A stretch of DNA of 64,000 nt, from contig BRKX01000007.1 in NCBI GenBank assembly GCA_026008535.1, forward strand, positions 59,881,001 to 59,945,000. The letters are read 5' to 3'. The position numbers and the translations under genes are program-made. Positions 1 through 12,065 of the stretch are shown one piece after another (position 1 is the first letter of the stretch; the number at the start of each line of letters is the position of its first letter). The stretch is from Perilla frutescens. Taxonomy: Eukaryota; Streptophyta; Magnoliopsida; Lamiales; Lamiaceae. The notes below the pieces were generated by a model. It ran no database searches. It worked only from the letters and a program-made list of their open reading frames with translations, and had not been told where the DNA came from.

Positions 1-233
1 GGACGAATTCTTTTCAGCAGGGGAGAATGATGAGGCGAGCAAGGCAAAGAACAAGATGATCCGGAGCTGCAGTTCAAAGGTCCTATGGCACGTTTGCGAG
101 CTAAGAAGTTACAAGCTTATCTACAAGCTTCAATAATGTGCAAATTTGAATTGCATGAAGATGAAGTGAAGAGCAGCTCGAGATTGATTACCATGCTATC
201 CATTGATGATGAAGAAGGAAGTATGAAGACGTG
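1..233 (+). mobile_element. Ty3/gypsy pol C-terminal tail (partial)
   Basis: This is the last part of a gypsy polyprotein, cut by the window edge. One frame reads DPELQFKGPMARLRAKKLQ, the short linker with a G-P-M-x-R-x-R-A-K-K-L core that in many plant gypsy elements follows the chromodomain. It ends at a stop near 231-233. A related tail lies at 35440-35712. Assignment rests on this motif and on the LTR-like sequence that follows; no enzyme domain is visible here. Confidence 0.6.
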
Positions 234-239
234 AGAAGA

Positions 240-1097
240 AGAACAATGCCATTTGGACGTGTGCATGAAAAGTTATACGCGTTTGCATGGGAAATCGGGA
301 GATGCTGTTTTTCATACAAAGGTGGTGAATAAATTCGAACACAACATGGACCGAATTAAATCAGCCCATGTCATGTGGATTAAGGCCCAAGATGGTGAGA
401 TTATGGAAGCCCAAATCCACTTTGGGATTTGTCTTTATCTAGTTAGATTTTTCTTATCTTATTTTTTGTATCTTTTGATTTTTTCCTTAAAAACAGATTT
501 TGGATAAGGAAACAATCCTAGTTAGATTAGTACTAGTATTTTTGATTCTTATCTAGTGATTTAGGTTAGATTTTCGATCCATATGTCTCCTATAAATAGA
601 AGTACCATGTGACATTCAAAAGTTAGACAATTGCAAGAAATAAACAAATTATTCTCAATTTGTCTCAAGATCTTTTGTTGATCGAAATTTACACAAAAAA
701 TCTATTGATTTAGTGATTCAATAGTCTTAATCAAGTTCTTGAGGGTACAATCGAGTACTTGGGAGAATTACTATCCGGAGAAGTTAGACGTGCGCGTTCG
801 AGTTGCTACAACACGGGTTCGCCGCTTTAGCCAATCCTTCTACCTTCCACCGCCACCAATACCACTCCCCATGATGACCACCGCCGCCAACACCACTGTT
901 CGCCGCCATGTCCAGCCCCCATCGATGTCTTATCAAGTTCTTCCAATCGAGTCCTAAGTTCGTGTCCTCATTTCTAGTAAGTTTTACCGTTTTAATCGAG
1001 TCGGATTGCATCCATTTGTCTAGCTGACGTAGTTCGATTCTTGAGTCTTCCGCGTGCATAAATCTCGTGTCTTGGATACATTGTCTGGGTCACATCA
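240..1097 (+). mobile_element. Ty3/gypsy 3' LTR (start approximate)
   Basis: The 3' end, CTGGGTCACATCA at about 1085-1097, is also the end of the LTR at 52138-52840. Both copies share a TATA-like TATAAATAG (591-599 here, 52146 there), a TCGAGTCGGATTG block and a run ending GTCTTCCGC. Following the pol tail at 1-233 in the same orientation, this is a 3' LTR. The left edge was not resolved. Short reading frames within it start at TTG or have no family resemblance. Confidence 0.6.
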
Positions 1098-2206
1098 TTT
1101 TCTATGTATTGGGATTGTTTGATATTGAAATAGAGTCAAACGTGTGAATAATGCGCATTTGACGGATTGAATCAAGTTAGTGATCCTGATTGAGAATATC
1201 GGACTTCACGAATAGAATTGAATGGATAAATATGTATCAAACTTAACTTAATAATTATGAAGCTTGATTTAACATAAAGAAGTGGATTTTAATTTTTAGA
1301 ACTTATTTTGAGCAATATACATGATTTTACTTGTAAGATTAAAACACATTTTACATTCACGTACCTAGTTTTTTAATCTCATTACACACTCACGAACCCA
1401 CCACAACAAAATGATATAATATACATAATATTACACAATGTTCTTTATTGTTTTTCATAAATAGTTACAGCAGAAGAGAACACCTACATCACATATAGCA
1501 TCTAATAGCATACAACTAATACTAACGACAAGAAGGCTACAAATACACTTAATCAAAACTTGCATATAAAGACTTTACTCAACTTAGGTTATTGTATCAA
1601 GCTAAAGAACCGAAAACAAATATGAATTAAAAAAATTAGATTCACTTAATATTTTATGACCAAATTCGAAATTAAATAGATCAAATAACATTGAATTAAA
1701 AATTAAAGAAACATCGGAGGGTAAAAAATCACCTTTATTTTTCTTTATTTTTCCTCCAATTTTCTTTCTTCCGTTTTTCTTTTCTTCTTCATTTATTTAT
1801 TTTTTTTCCTCTTTTTCCCATTTTTGCTTTGGATCACAGATTCCCAACTTACATATATATTGTCGACTCCCTTATATTATATATATATACACACACATAT
1901 GACATATATATGTAGTACACTAATCCTTTCTAAATGGATTGCAAATGGCCACTTTCAATTGGTTTAAAATTTTATTTTGCTTCAATCGTTTCTTCTCTCT
2001 TTTTTTTATCCTTCAATCAACTTTTTTTATATACTATATAGGTATATACTTATACATATATATAATATAGATAGGTGGTCACATATATTTACACACACAA
2101 ATATATTACACGTGTACCTAATATATGCACACTAATCTCAACCAAACCATTGCCAAATCGTAATGATGGATTGGAGGTGGTTTGTAATTATACTATTAAA
2201 TACTAA

Positions 2207-2239
<33 letters not shown>

Positions 2240-2600
2240 TTACTACATAGTTTCCAACCATGAGATCCATCTATAATTTCAAGTGTATTAATTAAAGAAT
2301 GTTGGAAGTGGGCTCAAGCAAATGGACTGAAAATAATATAGAATTGGGTCAAAAGTAAATTAATTAATTGGGCTTCAATTTATAGAATTGGGCTTGATGG
2401 AATAAGTTGATTTCATAGTGTCTAATGAAATAAATTTCGTTAAGAAGGTCACATGATGTCTGAATTGGATGGTTTTTTTATATCAAAACGATCCCATTAA
2501 TTTCCACATTGATATAATAAATTCTAATTTTAACTTAGATGATCAACTAAGGTCGAGAATTTTCTTCTATAAACTAAATTTAAATACTATATTTTTCATG
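1098..2600. other. AT-rich interval without a recognised gene
   Basis: No coding region, RNA gene or transposon end was recognised. The stretch holds a pyrimidine-rich run (about 1735-1830), alternating AT/AC tracts (about 1850-2110) and a TTA microsatellite. The part after about 2280 may be an eroded LTR, because recognisable copia LTR sequence begins near 2600. Confidence 0.5.
2207..2239. repeat. (TTA)n microsatellite
   Basis: About eleven uninterrupted TTA/ATT units lie between unique AT-rich flanks. Confidence 0.9.
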
Positions 2601-3245
2601 GTGTTACAGTATTACTTCTTTAATGGAATAAAAGTAATATTTAATTTATTTAATAATATCCTAAGTTTATTGGATATTGGAAATTAAATAAATTAGTGGG
2701 TCAATTTAATATATTCTTCTAGATCCCTGTTGTAGCCCAATATTACTTTAATGGACTAGAGATGGAAAAAGAGATAGAGGCCAAAGCCCAGTAGGTCTGG
2801 GGCTTGATCATTTCGACCACCCCCTTATAAATAAGAGAGTGGGGATCGAAATTTTAAAAGGTTACAATTCAACTCCTCAGTTATCTCTTAATCTCCACAG
2901 TACCCATAGTTATCTAGTAGATTTCTGTCCACCCTGAATCTAGATACAGTCCGAGAATACATCAGAAGATCAAGAAGTCAAATTATTGTGCTAAGGGGCA
3001 TCGTTCATCATCATTACAACAACAAAATTAGACCTTTAATCTTGTCCATAACCCGTCGTTCAATTATAAGTCATTTTTCGGTATTCTATGTTTCCGTTTT
3101 TAGTAGAACCGAAAATTGAATTTACATGTTTAATTGAACTTGGTTAATTAAAAAATTTATGTTGCGTAAAATATGAATACATGATATTAGGATTAAAGAA
3201 TAACCAAATAGATCCTGTGGTGGTTTAATTCAAAAAAAACTCCAA
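2600..3245 (+). mobile_element. Ty1/copia LTR fragment, plus orientation
   Basis: The sequence is the reverse complement of the inner half of the copia LTRs at 23329-24775 and 30824-31980. Shared blocks include CTAGATCCCTGTTGTAGCCC, the (A)TAAATAAATT run and a GGTCTAATCTTGT-like block near 3030. It ends with CTCCAACA at 3245, directly followed by a decayed primer-binding site (ATTGGTGTGAGAACGGG). The outer 700 bp or so of the LTR are missing. Confidence 0.7.
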
Positions 3246-3835
3246 CAATTGGTGTGAGAACGGGTTTTGGCACTGTTATAGATTTAATCCTAGGAGTAAT
3301 TTTGATGTATATGTATAAATTTGATGAAATATTTATTTTTCTTAAATTTTCAGATTTATATGTTGATGTATTTCGAATGGTGGTGTCTAAAACTTGGATG
3401 AATTTTTGATGTAGTTCAAAAATTCTAGTTTTGAGAAACACTGTAATTTTTTATCCTTATTAGATTTGGAATGATTTTTGATGTAGTCAAAATTTTCAGA
3501 TTTAATTAAGAGTAAATTCGAAAATTTTAGATTCAAATTCGGATGCAATTTTGATTTTTATCGAAAATTCAAATTTGTGATAATCTATGTATTTTTCGAT
3601 CATGATGGTATTTGATTTGGAATAGTTTTTTGATCATGTCAAAATTTTCAAATTTATTAAAGGTTATGTTCGAAATTTTTATCTCCAAAATTTTTGAATT
3701 TTTGAGATTTAAATTCCCTAATTTTTATAGTTGTAATTTTAGAATTCAATAAATTAATTTGGAGAAGTTTTTGATGAAAATCAAATTTCCATGTAAGTCA
3801 AAACTTGAATTTATTGAAACTTACAACTATCTTTT
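3246..3835 (+). mobile_element. Copia untranslated leader fragment, plus orientation
   Basis: This continues the LTR at 2600-3245. It starts with the decayed PBS and the GGGTTTTGGCACTG block that in reverse complement ends the leaders at 13030-13052 and 30796-30809. Many aaaatttt/tcgaaaat words typical of this leader follow. At about 3800-3835 the orientation flips: the next segment is the same family read the other way. Confidence 0.65.
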
Positions 3836-4790
3836 TAAAGAGGTTTAATATCCAGAGAATTCTATGATATGACACATCCGATATGGAGGAATACCCATTG
3901 TCAACGCGCATGCCATCATTTCTTAGTTAAACCAGATTAATTGAGACCGTATGAGATTTCTACATACTTTGGTATGAATCTCTCCCACTTAGTTATTTAT
4001 GATTGATATTTAATTTTATCCCATTATAAAACATGCAAACATCACATAAAATGATAAACACCATTGCATGCTTCAACAACATAATAAGCAATAATAATAA
4101 AACCAACTATCATGGCTTATGTCTCATGTTGCTCAATGAGATAAAACTGGAAAGTCAGCTCCAAATCTTGGACAGTGTGGCTGTCCACCTCACTGCGCCT
4201 CGCCGAAAACCCTAGCTCCAAATAGGGTTTCGGGACCTGAATCAGTGATACTTCCTTTCTTGAGCTGCACTACTTTCCATCTTTGAGTTGATCTTCAAAC
4301 TTTATTCAATATAGAATATCTATTCCTAAAAGGAACAATCTAATATATCTAGAATAAAATTACAACTCAATAACTTGGTCTAACAATTTTATTTCTATTA
4401 TATTGAAACAACATAAAATAAGACATAGACCTAAGCCATGGATTTTTCTCATGGATTAAAAACACGTAGCCAAACCGGCATACGACCCATCATACATTCA
4501 ACATAAAATTAAAACATACATCACATAATTAAATGAGCTATGATAGTTGATAAACCTGCAAACATGTTATTCTACAAAGCCAACAATCATAATTACATGA
4601 TTAGCATAAAATACCATATGATTACCATACATGATATTAATCTTCGAAAATTGCAATTAATTAAATTAATAATTTCAAAAATTATCACAAGATATAATTT
4701 GGAAATTAAAATAATTATCCACAAAATTAAATCTTCCTATACTCAAAAATTCCATAAGAATAAATCTAAAAATTTGTTAAAATTATCCAC
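3836..4790 (-). mobile_element. Copia leader fragment, minus orientation, cut by a gypsy LTR
   Basis: The order of blocks (GATATGACACATCCG, CGCGCATGCC, CATGCAAACATCACATAAAA, the AAAACTGGAAAGTCAGCTCC block) is the same as at 11168-12090, 18380-21130 and 28750-29700, all in minus-oriented copia elements. It stops at 4790 inside AATTATCCAC|CAAATTT, a block complete in the other copies. There the gypsy LTR at 4791 begins. Confidence 0.7.
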
Positions 4791-5445
4791 TGTAATACCC
4801 CGACCCTTTTTGCTAAATTATAAATTATAATTTTAGTAAATTATTTTGAATTAATATTGTTTGAATATTAATTATGATGGTATATTTGTATATTATGCCG
4901 TTGTTTTATGCAGGTTGTCCTACTTGAGCCGATACGTCATAGCACACAGAGATGTTATACAGAGTGTATAATACAGTTTGAATTTTAAATACTAAAGTGT
5001 TGAGTTATGTGTTAAAGGAGGAATGTTATTGCATTGAATTTTATGGTTGCCATACCTTGAGCACCCTAACGCTGAGCCGGATGGGGGTCTCGCTGCCCGG
5101 TTAGCGAGTCGGGGGTTCAGGGGGCAAAGCGCCCCGATGGAGGCTAGGGGGCAACGCCCCCTGCTTTTTCAGTGTGTATTAATAGTACTTCGAAAAATTT
5201 AAAGATAATCGGAGTTGGAAATGTCCGGGAGTTGAAACTGTTCGGGGGGGGTGAATTGTGCATGCCGCGCGCCTGCGGGGCCGTGAGCGGCCGCGAGAAG
5301 CTGCGCTCCCACGGGGCGGGCGAGTGGTGCGCGCTGGTGCGGGACTGCGTGCTCGCGGGGAGCGCTGGCCGAGAGCATAGGTGTGCGGTCGCGGGGAGCT
5401 GCGCTGTCGCGCGGGTCCGGGGATTTTTCCTTCCGGATTTCTACC

Positions 5446-5453
5446 TTTAAATA
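5446..5453 (+). promoter_or_regulatory. TATA-like box in LTR of element D
   Basis: TTTAAATA follows a GC-rich block and precedes a pyrimidine-rich stretch, the usual layout around an LTR transcription start. The position is inferred from sequence only. Confidence 0.4.
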
Positions 5454-6306
5454 CCACACTTATCCATTTCTCCTCATTTCTCCTCTTCCATTTAGGTGAT
5501 TTTCTCTCATTTCTCTCAAGAATTTCTTCAACTTTTGGAGTGTGTTTTACCATTATCATCCATCATCTAAGGTAATCCAATACCACTTCCCTCTGGATGA
5601 TTTAATTCCATTCTTGTTGATTTGAGTTTAGGGTTTGGATCCCAAAAACTAGGGTTTTTCAATTCTAATGATCCTCATGCTTTGATATCTAAAACATATG
5701 GTTTATTTTCTCCATTGAAGCTATATGTGTTGTTAAATTGAAATCTCCATGTTCATTGTTGCTAAAGATTGGATTTTTGCCCTAATTTCCCTTGATATGT
5801 TGATATTTGTTTTGAGGTGTTGTGATGGGTGTTTAGGGTTGATCTTCATGTATGCTAGAGCGCTAGGATGAAGGTGGTTGTATTTGAAATATTGGGTTTA
5901 AATGATTTAAATTGAGTCAAGATCATGTGGTTTAAACGGGTGCACGTAATGTGCTCGATTAAATGCTTCAAAGAGTTTTCATATGTATTTTGAGTCCAAA
6001 ATCATATTATGAGTTGGTATATCCAAGGTTATGTATATGGATATGTATGGAATCTTTAAAGAAAAGTATAGCTTGTGTTTGGTCAAATTATGAACTAATT
6101 GTATAACTCGACATCTAAAATACAAAAAAGGGATCTAAAGGTGCTAGACGACCTATTGGGGCTCGAGGTGGACAACTTGTGCACGGTGAGGAACTATTTC
6201 AAAGGTTGAGAAATTGTGAAAGCATCTCATAAGGTGGGGTAACTCTAAACTGTGAATACGTGTAAAGTTATAGTTATTGTTGTACTTTGATTGTATATGT
6301 ATGAAT

Positions 6307-6395
6307 GAGACCCTTCAGGGTACAACAGAGATCCTTTGGGGTTGACAATAGAGATCCTTCGGGGTCGACAAAGAGATCCTCCGGGATCGATAATA
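6307..6395 (+). repeat. Short tandem repeat in LTR of element D
   Basis: Four imperfect units of the form AGAGATCCTTCGGGGTCGAC start near 6307, 6327, 6350 and 6372, with a period of 20-23 bp. Confidence 0.75.
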
Positions 6396-7269
6396 GACTC
6401 GTTAATGTCCTCCCTGGGGGGTAGTATGTTTGCGGACATCCCTACAAGGATAAAGACGTTCATTAACGGGGACATCATGATGTTTGGACCCTACGGGGTT
6501 GAGGCTAGCCTCCATAAAGAAAAGAAGTATGCATATATTATATTTTCACTTGTGCAATAGGCTATAACTATTTACAGTATTTCCCACTGAGTATGTTGTT
6601 AAATACTCACCCCATTCATTCAATGAATTTCAGGTTGAGGAGTTGAGGCCTGAGTAGGAGCGTTGTGAACACAAGAGAACCCCCACAAGATTATGTTTAC
6701 TTTTACATACCTTTGGATACGTATATTACTATAATTATATTGAACGTTCTACTTAACTCATGATTAACGATTATTGGGAATGGGATTAGCCCAATTTTTA
6801 TGGTTGTGATTGTATTTAACTTGATATAACATGTCAATGTTTTAAAGGCGGGTCGTTTGACCTAGGAGCCTATGTTGTGAAAATATAGGTCGTTGAATTC
6901 CTATGCTATATTTTTTAATTTAGGGTGCTAGACGGGCGGGTTGTCTAAGACCTATGAACCCGATAGGTTAGATGATTGTATGAATGATGTGGGTGTGTTT
7001 ATTCTATGCTTCCATTAAATTCTATGTTGTGTGATAGGGTAGATTCGATGGGTTGCATGTTATAATTGTGAGAGGAAAATTTATATTCGGAATTATGACA
7101 TTATACCTCATCATACAATTTGACCTTAGCTTTCGCTCAATTTATTATGAGCACACAAATGCATGTAAATGACTTATTTGTTAAGTGACGTGGTCAAACG
7201 GAGTAGTTTGGGGCGTTATAAGTATGTTAAGTGACGTGGCCAAACAGAGTAGTTTGGGGCGTTACAAAT

Positions 7270-7281
7270 TGGTATCAGAGC
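7270..7281 (+). other. Primer-binding site of element D (tRNA-iMet type)
   Basis: TGGTATCAGAGC is the standard plant LTR-retrotransposon primer site, complementary to the 3' end of initiator methionine tRNA. It lies three bases after the LTR end at 7266, which fixes the LTR boundary and the plus orientation. Confidence 0.9.
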
Positions 7282-7514
7282 GGGTCTACGCTCCTGTAGA
7301 CTCGTTTCTGTATGTGTTTGATTTATGAATGAGAAATGTGGATGGTTGTTCACGACGGCTACTCGACTTGACTCCGATCCTAAGGTATGTACTTTTAAAG
7401 ATTTTTAAGTATGAGTAATGTGAATGGGGGTGTATGAATAGTGTGTGTCGGGAAAGAAGTTAAAGAAGTTTAAGAGTTGATTAAATCGTGATAACATGTT
7501 AAAGAATAAAATAG

Positions 7515-7605
7515 ATGCATGGTCCGAAGTTGGACAAAAGAAAAGAATGAATGGTCCGAAGTTGGACAAAAAAAAAGAGATGAATGGTCCGAAGTTAGAC
7601 AATAT
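7515..7605 (+). repeat. Three-copy tandem repeat in element D leader
   Basis: ATGGTCCGAAGTTGGACAAA-like units start at 7519, 7551 and 7584 (period 32-33 bp). They lie between the PBS and the protease remnant. No gag reading frame is recognisable between 7282 and 7785, so gag appears deleted. Confidence 0.75.
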
Positions 7606-7784
7606 AGATGAATGAAATGTATCTGTTGTCATGATCAGCTATGATGTTTTAAAATTCCCGATACACGCTTTAAAGAAATGAAATCTTGGAAGTTGTGTGC
7701 TTTCTTGATTATGAAATGATGAAAAATGCTTTAGTAGTCCTCGAATTAGCCTTAAGAATGACATTAACCAAGCGAGCTAGTGTG

Positions 7785-9581
7785 CCAAAAAGTTATTCCG
7801 AGCTTGGCATTTCATGCAAAGATAGTGGTGAATTGTTAGAGATCAGTATTCCTTAAGGAAAGAGAGTTCCTTCTAGCAAGATGGCGTATGGCCTGAAACT
7901 AGAAATCAATGATAGAGTGTTGAGAGCAGATCTTCATGTCTTGGAGATGCGTGATTTCGATGTAATCCTAGGTATGGATTGGTTGAGTGAGAATCATGCC
8001 ACGGTTCGATGTCGTGATTGTGAGGTCGAGTTTGATTTTTCGGGTGAGCCTAAGCTAATCTTCTATGGTGCAAGAACAAGATCAACTCAGAGAATCATCA
8101 TAGCAATGAAGGCAATGAAGTTGTTGAAGAAAAGAGGATGTCAGGGATTTCTCGTCAGCATAGTGGAGTCAAAGTGCACTAAGGTCCAAGTGTCAGACGT
8201 GCCAGTGGTGAATGAATTTCCCGACGTATTTCCAGACGAGTTGCCAGGGATTCCTCCTGACCGTCAGATCGAGTTCACCATCGACCTAGTGCCAAGTGAG
8301 GCACCAATATCTAAAGCTCTATATAGAATGGCGCCAAAGGAGTTGCAAGAGCTCAATGATCAACTTCAAGAGTTGCTTGACAACAAATTAATTTGACCAA
8401 GTGTTTCACCATGGGGAGCACCTGTTTTGTTTGTGAAGAAGAAGGATGGATCAATGTGAATATGCATTGATTATAGAGAATTGAACCGGTTGACGATCAA
8501 GAACAAGTATCCACTGCGAAGAATTGAAGATTTGTTTGATCAACTGAAGGGAGCCGGTGTGTTTTCAAAGATTGACTTGAGCTCCGGCTATCATTAATTG
8601 AAGATTAAGGAGAGTGACATCCCAAAGACGGTATTTAGAACGTGTTATAGGCATTATGAGTTCACGATGGTGCCTTTTGGATTGTCCAATGCACCGGGAG
8701 TCTTCATGGACTTAATGAATCGAGTGATCCATCTGTACCTCGACCAATTCATGATAGTCTTCATCGATGATATCTTGATTTATTCAAGAAGCAAGGAGCA
8801 GTACGCTGAACATCTCAAAATCGTATTGGAGACGCTAAGGAAAAAAGAGTTGTATACAAAATTTTCAAAATGCAAGTTCTGGTTGGAGCGAGTGGCATTT
8901 TTTTTCCATGTGGTAACATCAAATGGAATCGAGGTAGATCCGTCAAAGGTGAAAGCTGTTAGCAACTGGAAGACACCATCGAATGTTAATGAAGTCTGAA
9001 GTTTCTTAGGACTAGCGGGCTACTATAGAAGATTTATCGAGGGGTTTTCCAAGATATCGGGCCCTTTGACAAGATTAACAAGGAAGAATGAGAAGTTCCA
9101 ATGGAGCGAGAAGAGTGAGTAGAGTTTTCAAGAATTAAAGCAACGTCTTGTGTCAGCCATAGTGTTGACCATTCCTGATGGGACTGAAGGCTTTGTCATC
9201 TGCAGTGATGCCTCGAAGTAAGGACTTGGGTGTGTTTTGATGCAACATGGAAAGATGGTTGCATACGCATCAAGACAGTTGAAGACACATGAGCATAATT
9301 ATCCGACACATGATCTCGAACTAGTTGTTGTAGTTCATGCATTGAAGATTTGGAGGCATTATCTTTATTAGAGCAAGTGTGAGATTTACACCGACCACAA
9401 AAGCTTGAAGTACTTCTTCACCCAGAAGGAGTTGAATTTATGTTAAAGAAGATGGTTAGAGTTGGTGAAGGATTACGACTATACGATCTTATATCATCCT
9501 AGAAAGGCGAATGTTGTAGCTGATGCCTTAAGCCGAAAGATCTATCTTTCAACAAAGCAAAGCCATTTGAAGTCCAACTGA
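7785..9581 (+). pseudogene. Ty3/gypsy protease-RT-RNase H pseudogene (element D)
   Basis: The order is that of a gypsy pol. The end of the protease (DFDVILGMDWL near 7950) is followed by a linker with FPDVFPDELPGIPPDR. The reverse transcriptase shows SPWGAPVLFVKKKDGS, CIDYRELNRLTIKNKYPL and the catalytic FIDDIL (the two Asp codons at 8766-8771). RNase H begins with a Ser-Asp-Ala-Ser core near 9205 and ends HPRKANVVADALSRK before a stop at 9579-9581. Stops interrupt it at about 8394, 8457, 8595 and 8997 and again within RNase H, so it is inactive. Integrase is absent. The motifs and the long LTR suggest a chromovirus of the Tekay/Del kind, but without a chromodomain that is inference. Confidence 0.9.
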
Positions 9582-10745
9582 CTTGTGCCATTCTATAGGA
9601 ACCTCGTGAAGAAGAAGGTACGTGATGCTCAAGAAAGAGAAGACCCAAAGAAAACGATCGTTAAGAAGATAGACCTATTATTCGGTAAATTGAGAGTTTC
9701 GGTATAATAGAAGTTCTTGTTGAGTCTATTTATTCATTCTCGTGTCAATAGAATCGATTTGTTCATTCTCTTTTGGAATCGATTTATCCTCTTGTTAATT
9801 GAATCAATTTCCCTTCAATAGCTTCGTATCAATTCAAATTCTCCATTTCTACCATTTGAAATTCTTTGATTATATCTGCTGGGATAATTTGCAATTTTTT
9901 TGAATCATACTTCTTTGATATCAAGAATTAGTAATAGCATTTCCTTGATAGGCTATGCTGATGCCCTTATGAAAATATTTTAGCACGGTTTTCAGTTGCT
10001 AACCATTGATTTCTTCCATATCTTTATTATATGCAAGAACCCTTCAAGTTTATAAGTCCTCTAAAAAGGCAATCTTTTTTACATATATAACCTAGTGTTA
10101 TATCTTTTCCAGTTTTTGAGCTTGTTAAAGAATTGTTGATCAAGATAAAGCCCTCACTCTGAGGCATTCATTTATTCTGTCCCCACTCCTAGAACTTAAG
10201 TGTGGATCTCGGAATAGAGTAGAGAGTATATAGTAGTATTCCTTTTAGTCAAGGTTGGAAGAATAAGAGATATTGTTTCCTAGTAGAAAGTAGAATCGAA
10301 TTAAGTGCTAGATAGTATTCTCTAAAGTTTAGGATGCGCGTTTTCAAGAAGATTTCTCAGCTCATTACGTTTAGAGGTGATCTAAGGAATGTCGGCATGT
10401 AAGTTTCAAGCGTGCAGTTAAAAGTCCAGACGTGCGATCGTTACGCCTGCAAGTGATGGTGACCACCAGCAGGAGCCACAAGTTAGACGACTGCGTTAAG
10501 GAAAAGAGACAACTGCGACAAAGAAATTTAGATTTAAGTTGCGTTGAGGGTTTAAGAAGCGCATCACGAGGTACGTCCTAAGAAGACGAAGGAGTCGAAC
10601 CTCAGGAAGTAAAGATGAAGATAAAGTGAGTTTTCATCGTGATAGAACGTGCAAGGAACCATCGAAGTAGGTACCTATTTATTCGAGTTTGTCGTCTAGT
10701 TCCAGTTCGTTGAAGTTTCTTAAAGCTGGAGAAGTAAAGTCAGAA
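9582..10745 (+). mobile_element. Element D 3' internal segment, homologous to TE1 interior
   Basis: The segment is the reverse complement of about 46700-47830 in TE1, with matching blocks such as GATGGTGACCACCAGCAGGA, GAGACAACTGCGACAAAGAA and CGTGCAAGGAACCATCGAAG. No open frame of useful length is present. It directly follows the RNase H remnant where an integrase would be expected, and stops at 10745 where an inverted copia fragment begins. This places D and TE1 in one lineage. Confidence 0.7.
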
Positions 10746-10758
10746 GCATATAAGTCAT

Positions 10759-11012
10759 AAGCCATGATAGTTGGTTTTATTATTATTGCTTATTGTGTTG
10801 TTGAAGTATGCAATGGTGTTTATCATTTTATGTGATGTTTGCATGTTTTATAATGAGATAAAATCAAACCTCAATCATAAATAATTAAGTGGGAGAGATT
10901 CATACCAAAGTATGTAGAAATCTCATATGGTCTCCATTAATCTGGTTTAACTGAGAAATGATGGGCATGCGCGTTGACAATGGGTATTCCTCCATATCGG
11001 ATGTGTTATATC
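10759..11012 (+). repeat. Long inverted repeat, left arm (copia leader, plus orientation)
   Basis: Read from AAGCCATGATAGTTGG to CGGATGTGTTATATC, this is the reverse complement of 11168-11423, with the same blocks in mirrored order. The arms are about 255 bp with a spacer of about 155 bp. The arm plus its inner flank (to about 11083) also matches 3800-4130 in reverse complement, including the shared junction CTTGAATTTATTGAAACTT. Confidence 0.75.
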
Positions 11013-11167
11013 ATAGAATTCTCTAGATATTAAACCTCTTTAAAAAGATAGTTGTAAGTTTCAATAAATTCAAGCTTTGTAATTATCTAATTCTCTAGAT
11101 ATTGAATTAGATAACCTTTTTAAACCTCTTTAAAAAGATAGTTGTAGAACACTGTTAGAACTAACTG

Positions 11168-11423
11168 ATATGACACATCCGTTATGGAGGAAGCCCTATT
11201 GTCAACTCGCATGTCTATCACATCTCAATTAAACCAGATTAATGGAGACCGTTTGAGATTTCTACATACTTTGGTGTGAATCTCTCCCACTTAGTTATTT
11301 AAGATTGAGGTTTCATTTTATCCCATTGTAAAACATGCAAACATCACATAAAAGGATAAAACACCATTGCATGCTTCAAACAACATAATAAGCAATAATA
11401 ATAAAAACCAACTATCATGGCTT
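11168..11423 (-). repeat. Long inverted repeat, right arm
   Basis: Mirror partner of 10759-11012. The pair is centred near 11090, and a transcript across it could fold into a long hairpin. Confidence 0.75.
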
Positions 11424-12065
11424 ATATCTCATGTTGCTGAATGAGATAAAACTGGAAAGTCAGCTCCGGAAACTAGGGCATGGCCGCCGCCCCCATCACT
11501 GCGCCTCGCCGAAAATCCTAGCTCCAATTAGGATTTCGGGACGTGAATCAGTGACACTTCCTTTCTTGAGCTGTACTACTCTCCTTCTTTGAGTTGATCT
11601 TCAATCTTTATTCAATATAGAATTTCTATTCCTTAGAGGAAAAAACTAATATATCTAGAATAAAATTACAACTCAATAACTTGCTCTAACAGTTTTATTT
11701 CTATTACATTAAAACAACATAAAATAAAACCTAGACCTAATCCATGGATTTTCTCATGGATTAAAATCACGCAGCCAAACCGGCATACGGCCCATCATAC
11801 ATCCAACATAAATTAAAACATACATCACATAATTAAGGAGCCATGATAGTCGGTAACCCTGCAAACAAGTCAGTCTACAAATCCAACAATCACAATTACA
11901 TGATTAGCATAAAATAACATATGATATCCACACATGACATGATTTTAAAAAATTACAATTAATTAAATTAATTAATTTCGAAAATAGCTTCAAGATTTAA
12001 TTTGGAAATTAAAATAATTATCCACCAAATTTAATCTTGATAAATTTCGAAAATCCCTTAAGAAT

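Larger units (their letters stand above)
4791..7266 (+). mobile_element. Ty3/gypsy element D, 5' LTR
   Basis: This LTR of about 2.48 kb starts TGTAATACCCCG and ends GGGGCGTTACA, three bases before a tRNA-iMet type PBS. A TATA-like TTTAAATA lies at 5446-5453, just after a GC-rich block (about 5240-5430). A roughly 22-bp tandem repeat lies at 6307-6395. The last 46 bp are duplicated (first copy starts about 7180, second about 7226), so a second LTR-like end sits inside. No 3' LTR of D is present in the window. Confidence 0.8.

Noticed and set aside
253..507. 84-codon frame in the first LTR
   Set aside because: Starts at TTG, lies in LTR sequence, no family resemblance.
5172..5575. Overlapping open frames on both strands in the LTR of element D
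   Set aside because: They arise because the GC-rich block has few stop codons in any frame; not conserved with the TE1 blocks.
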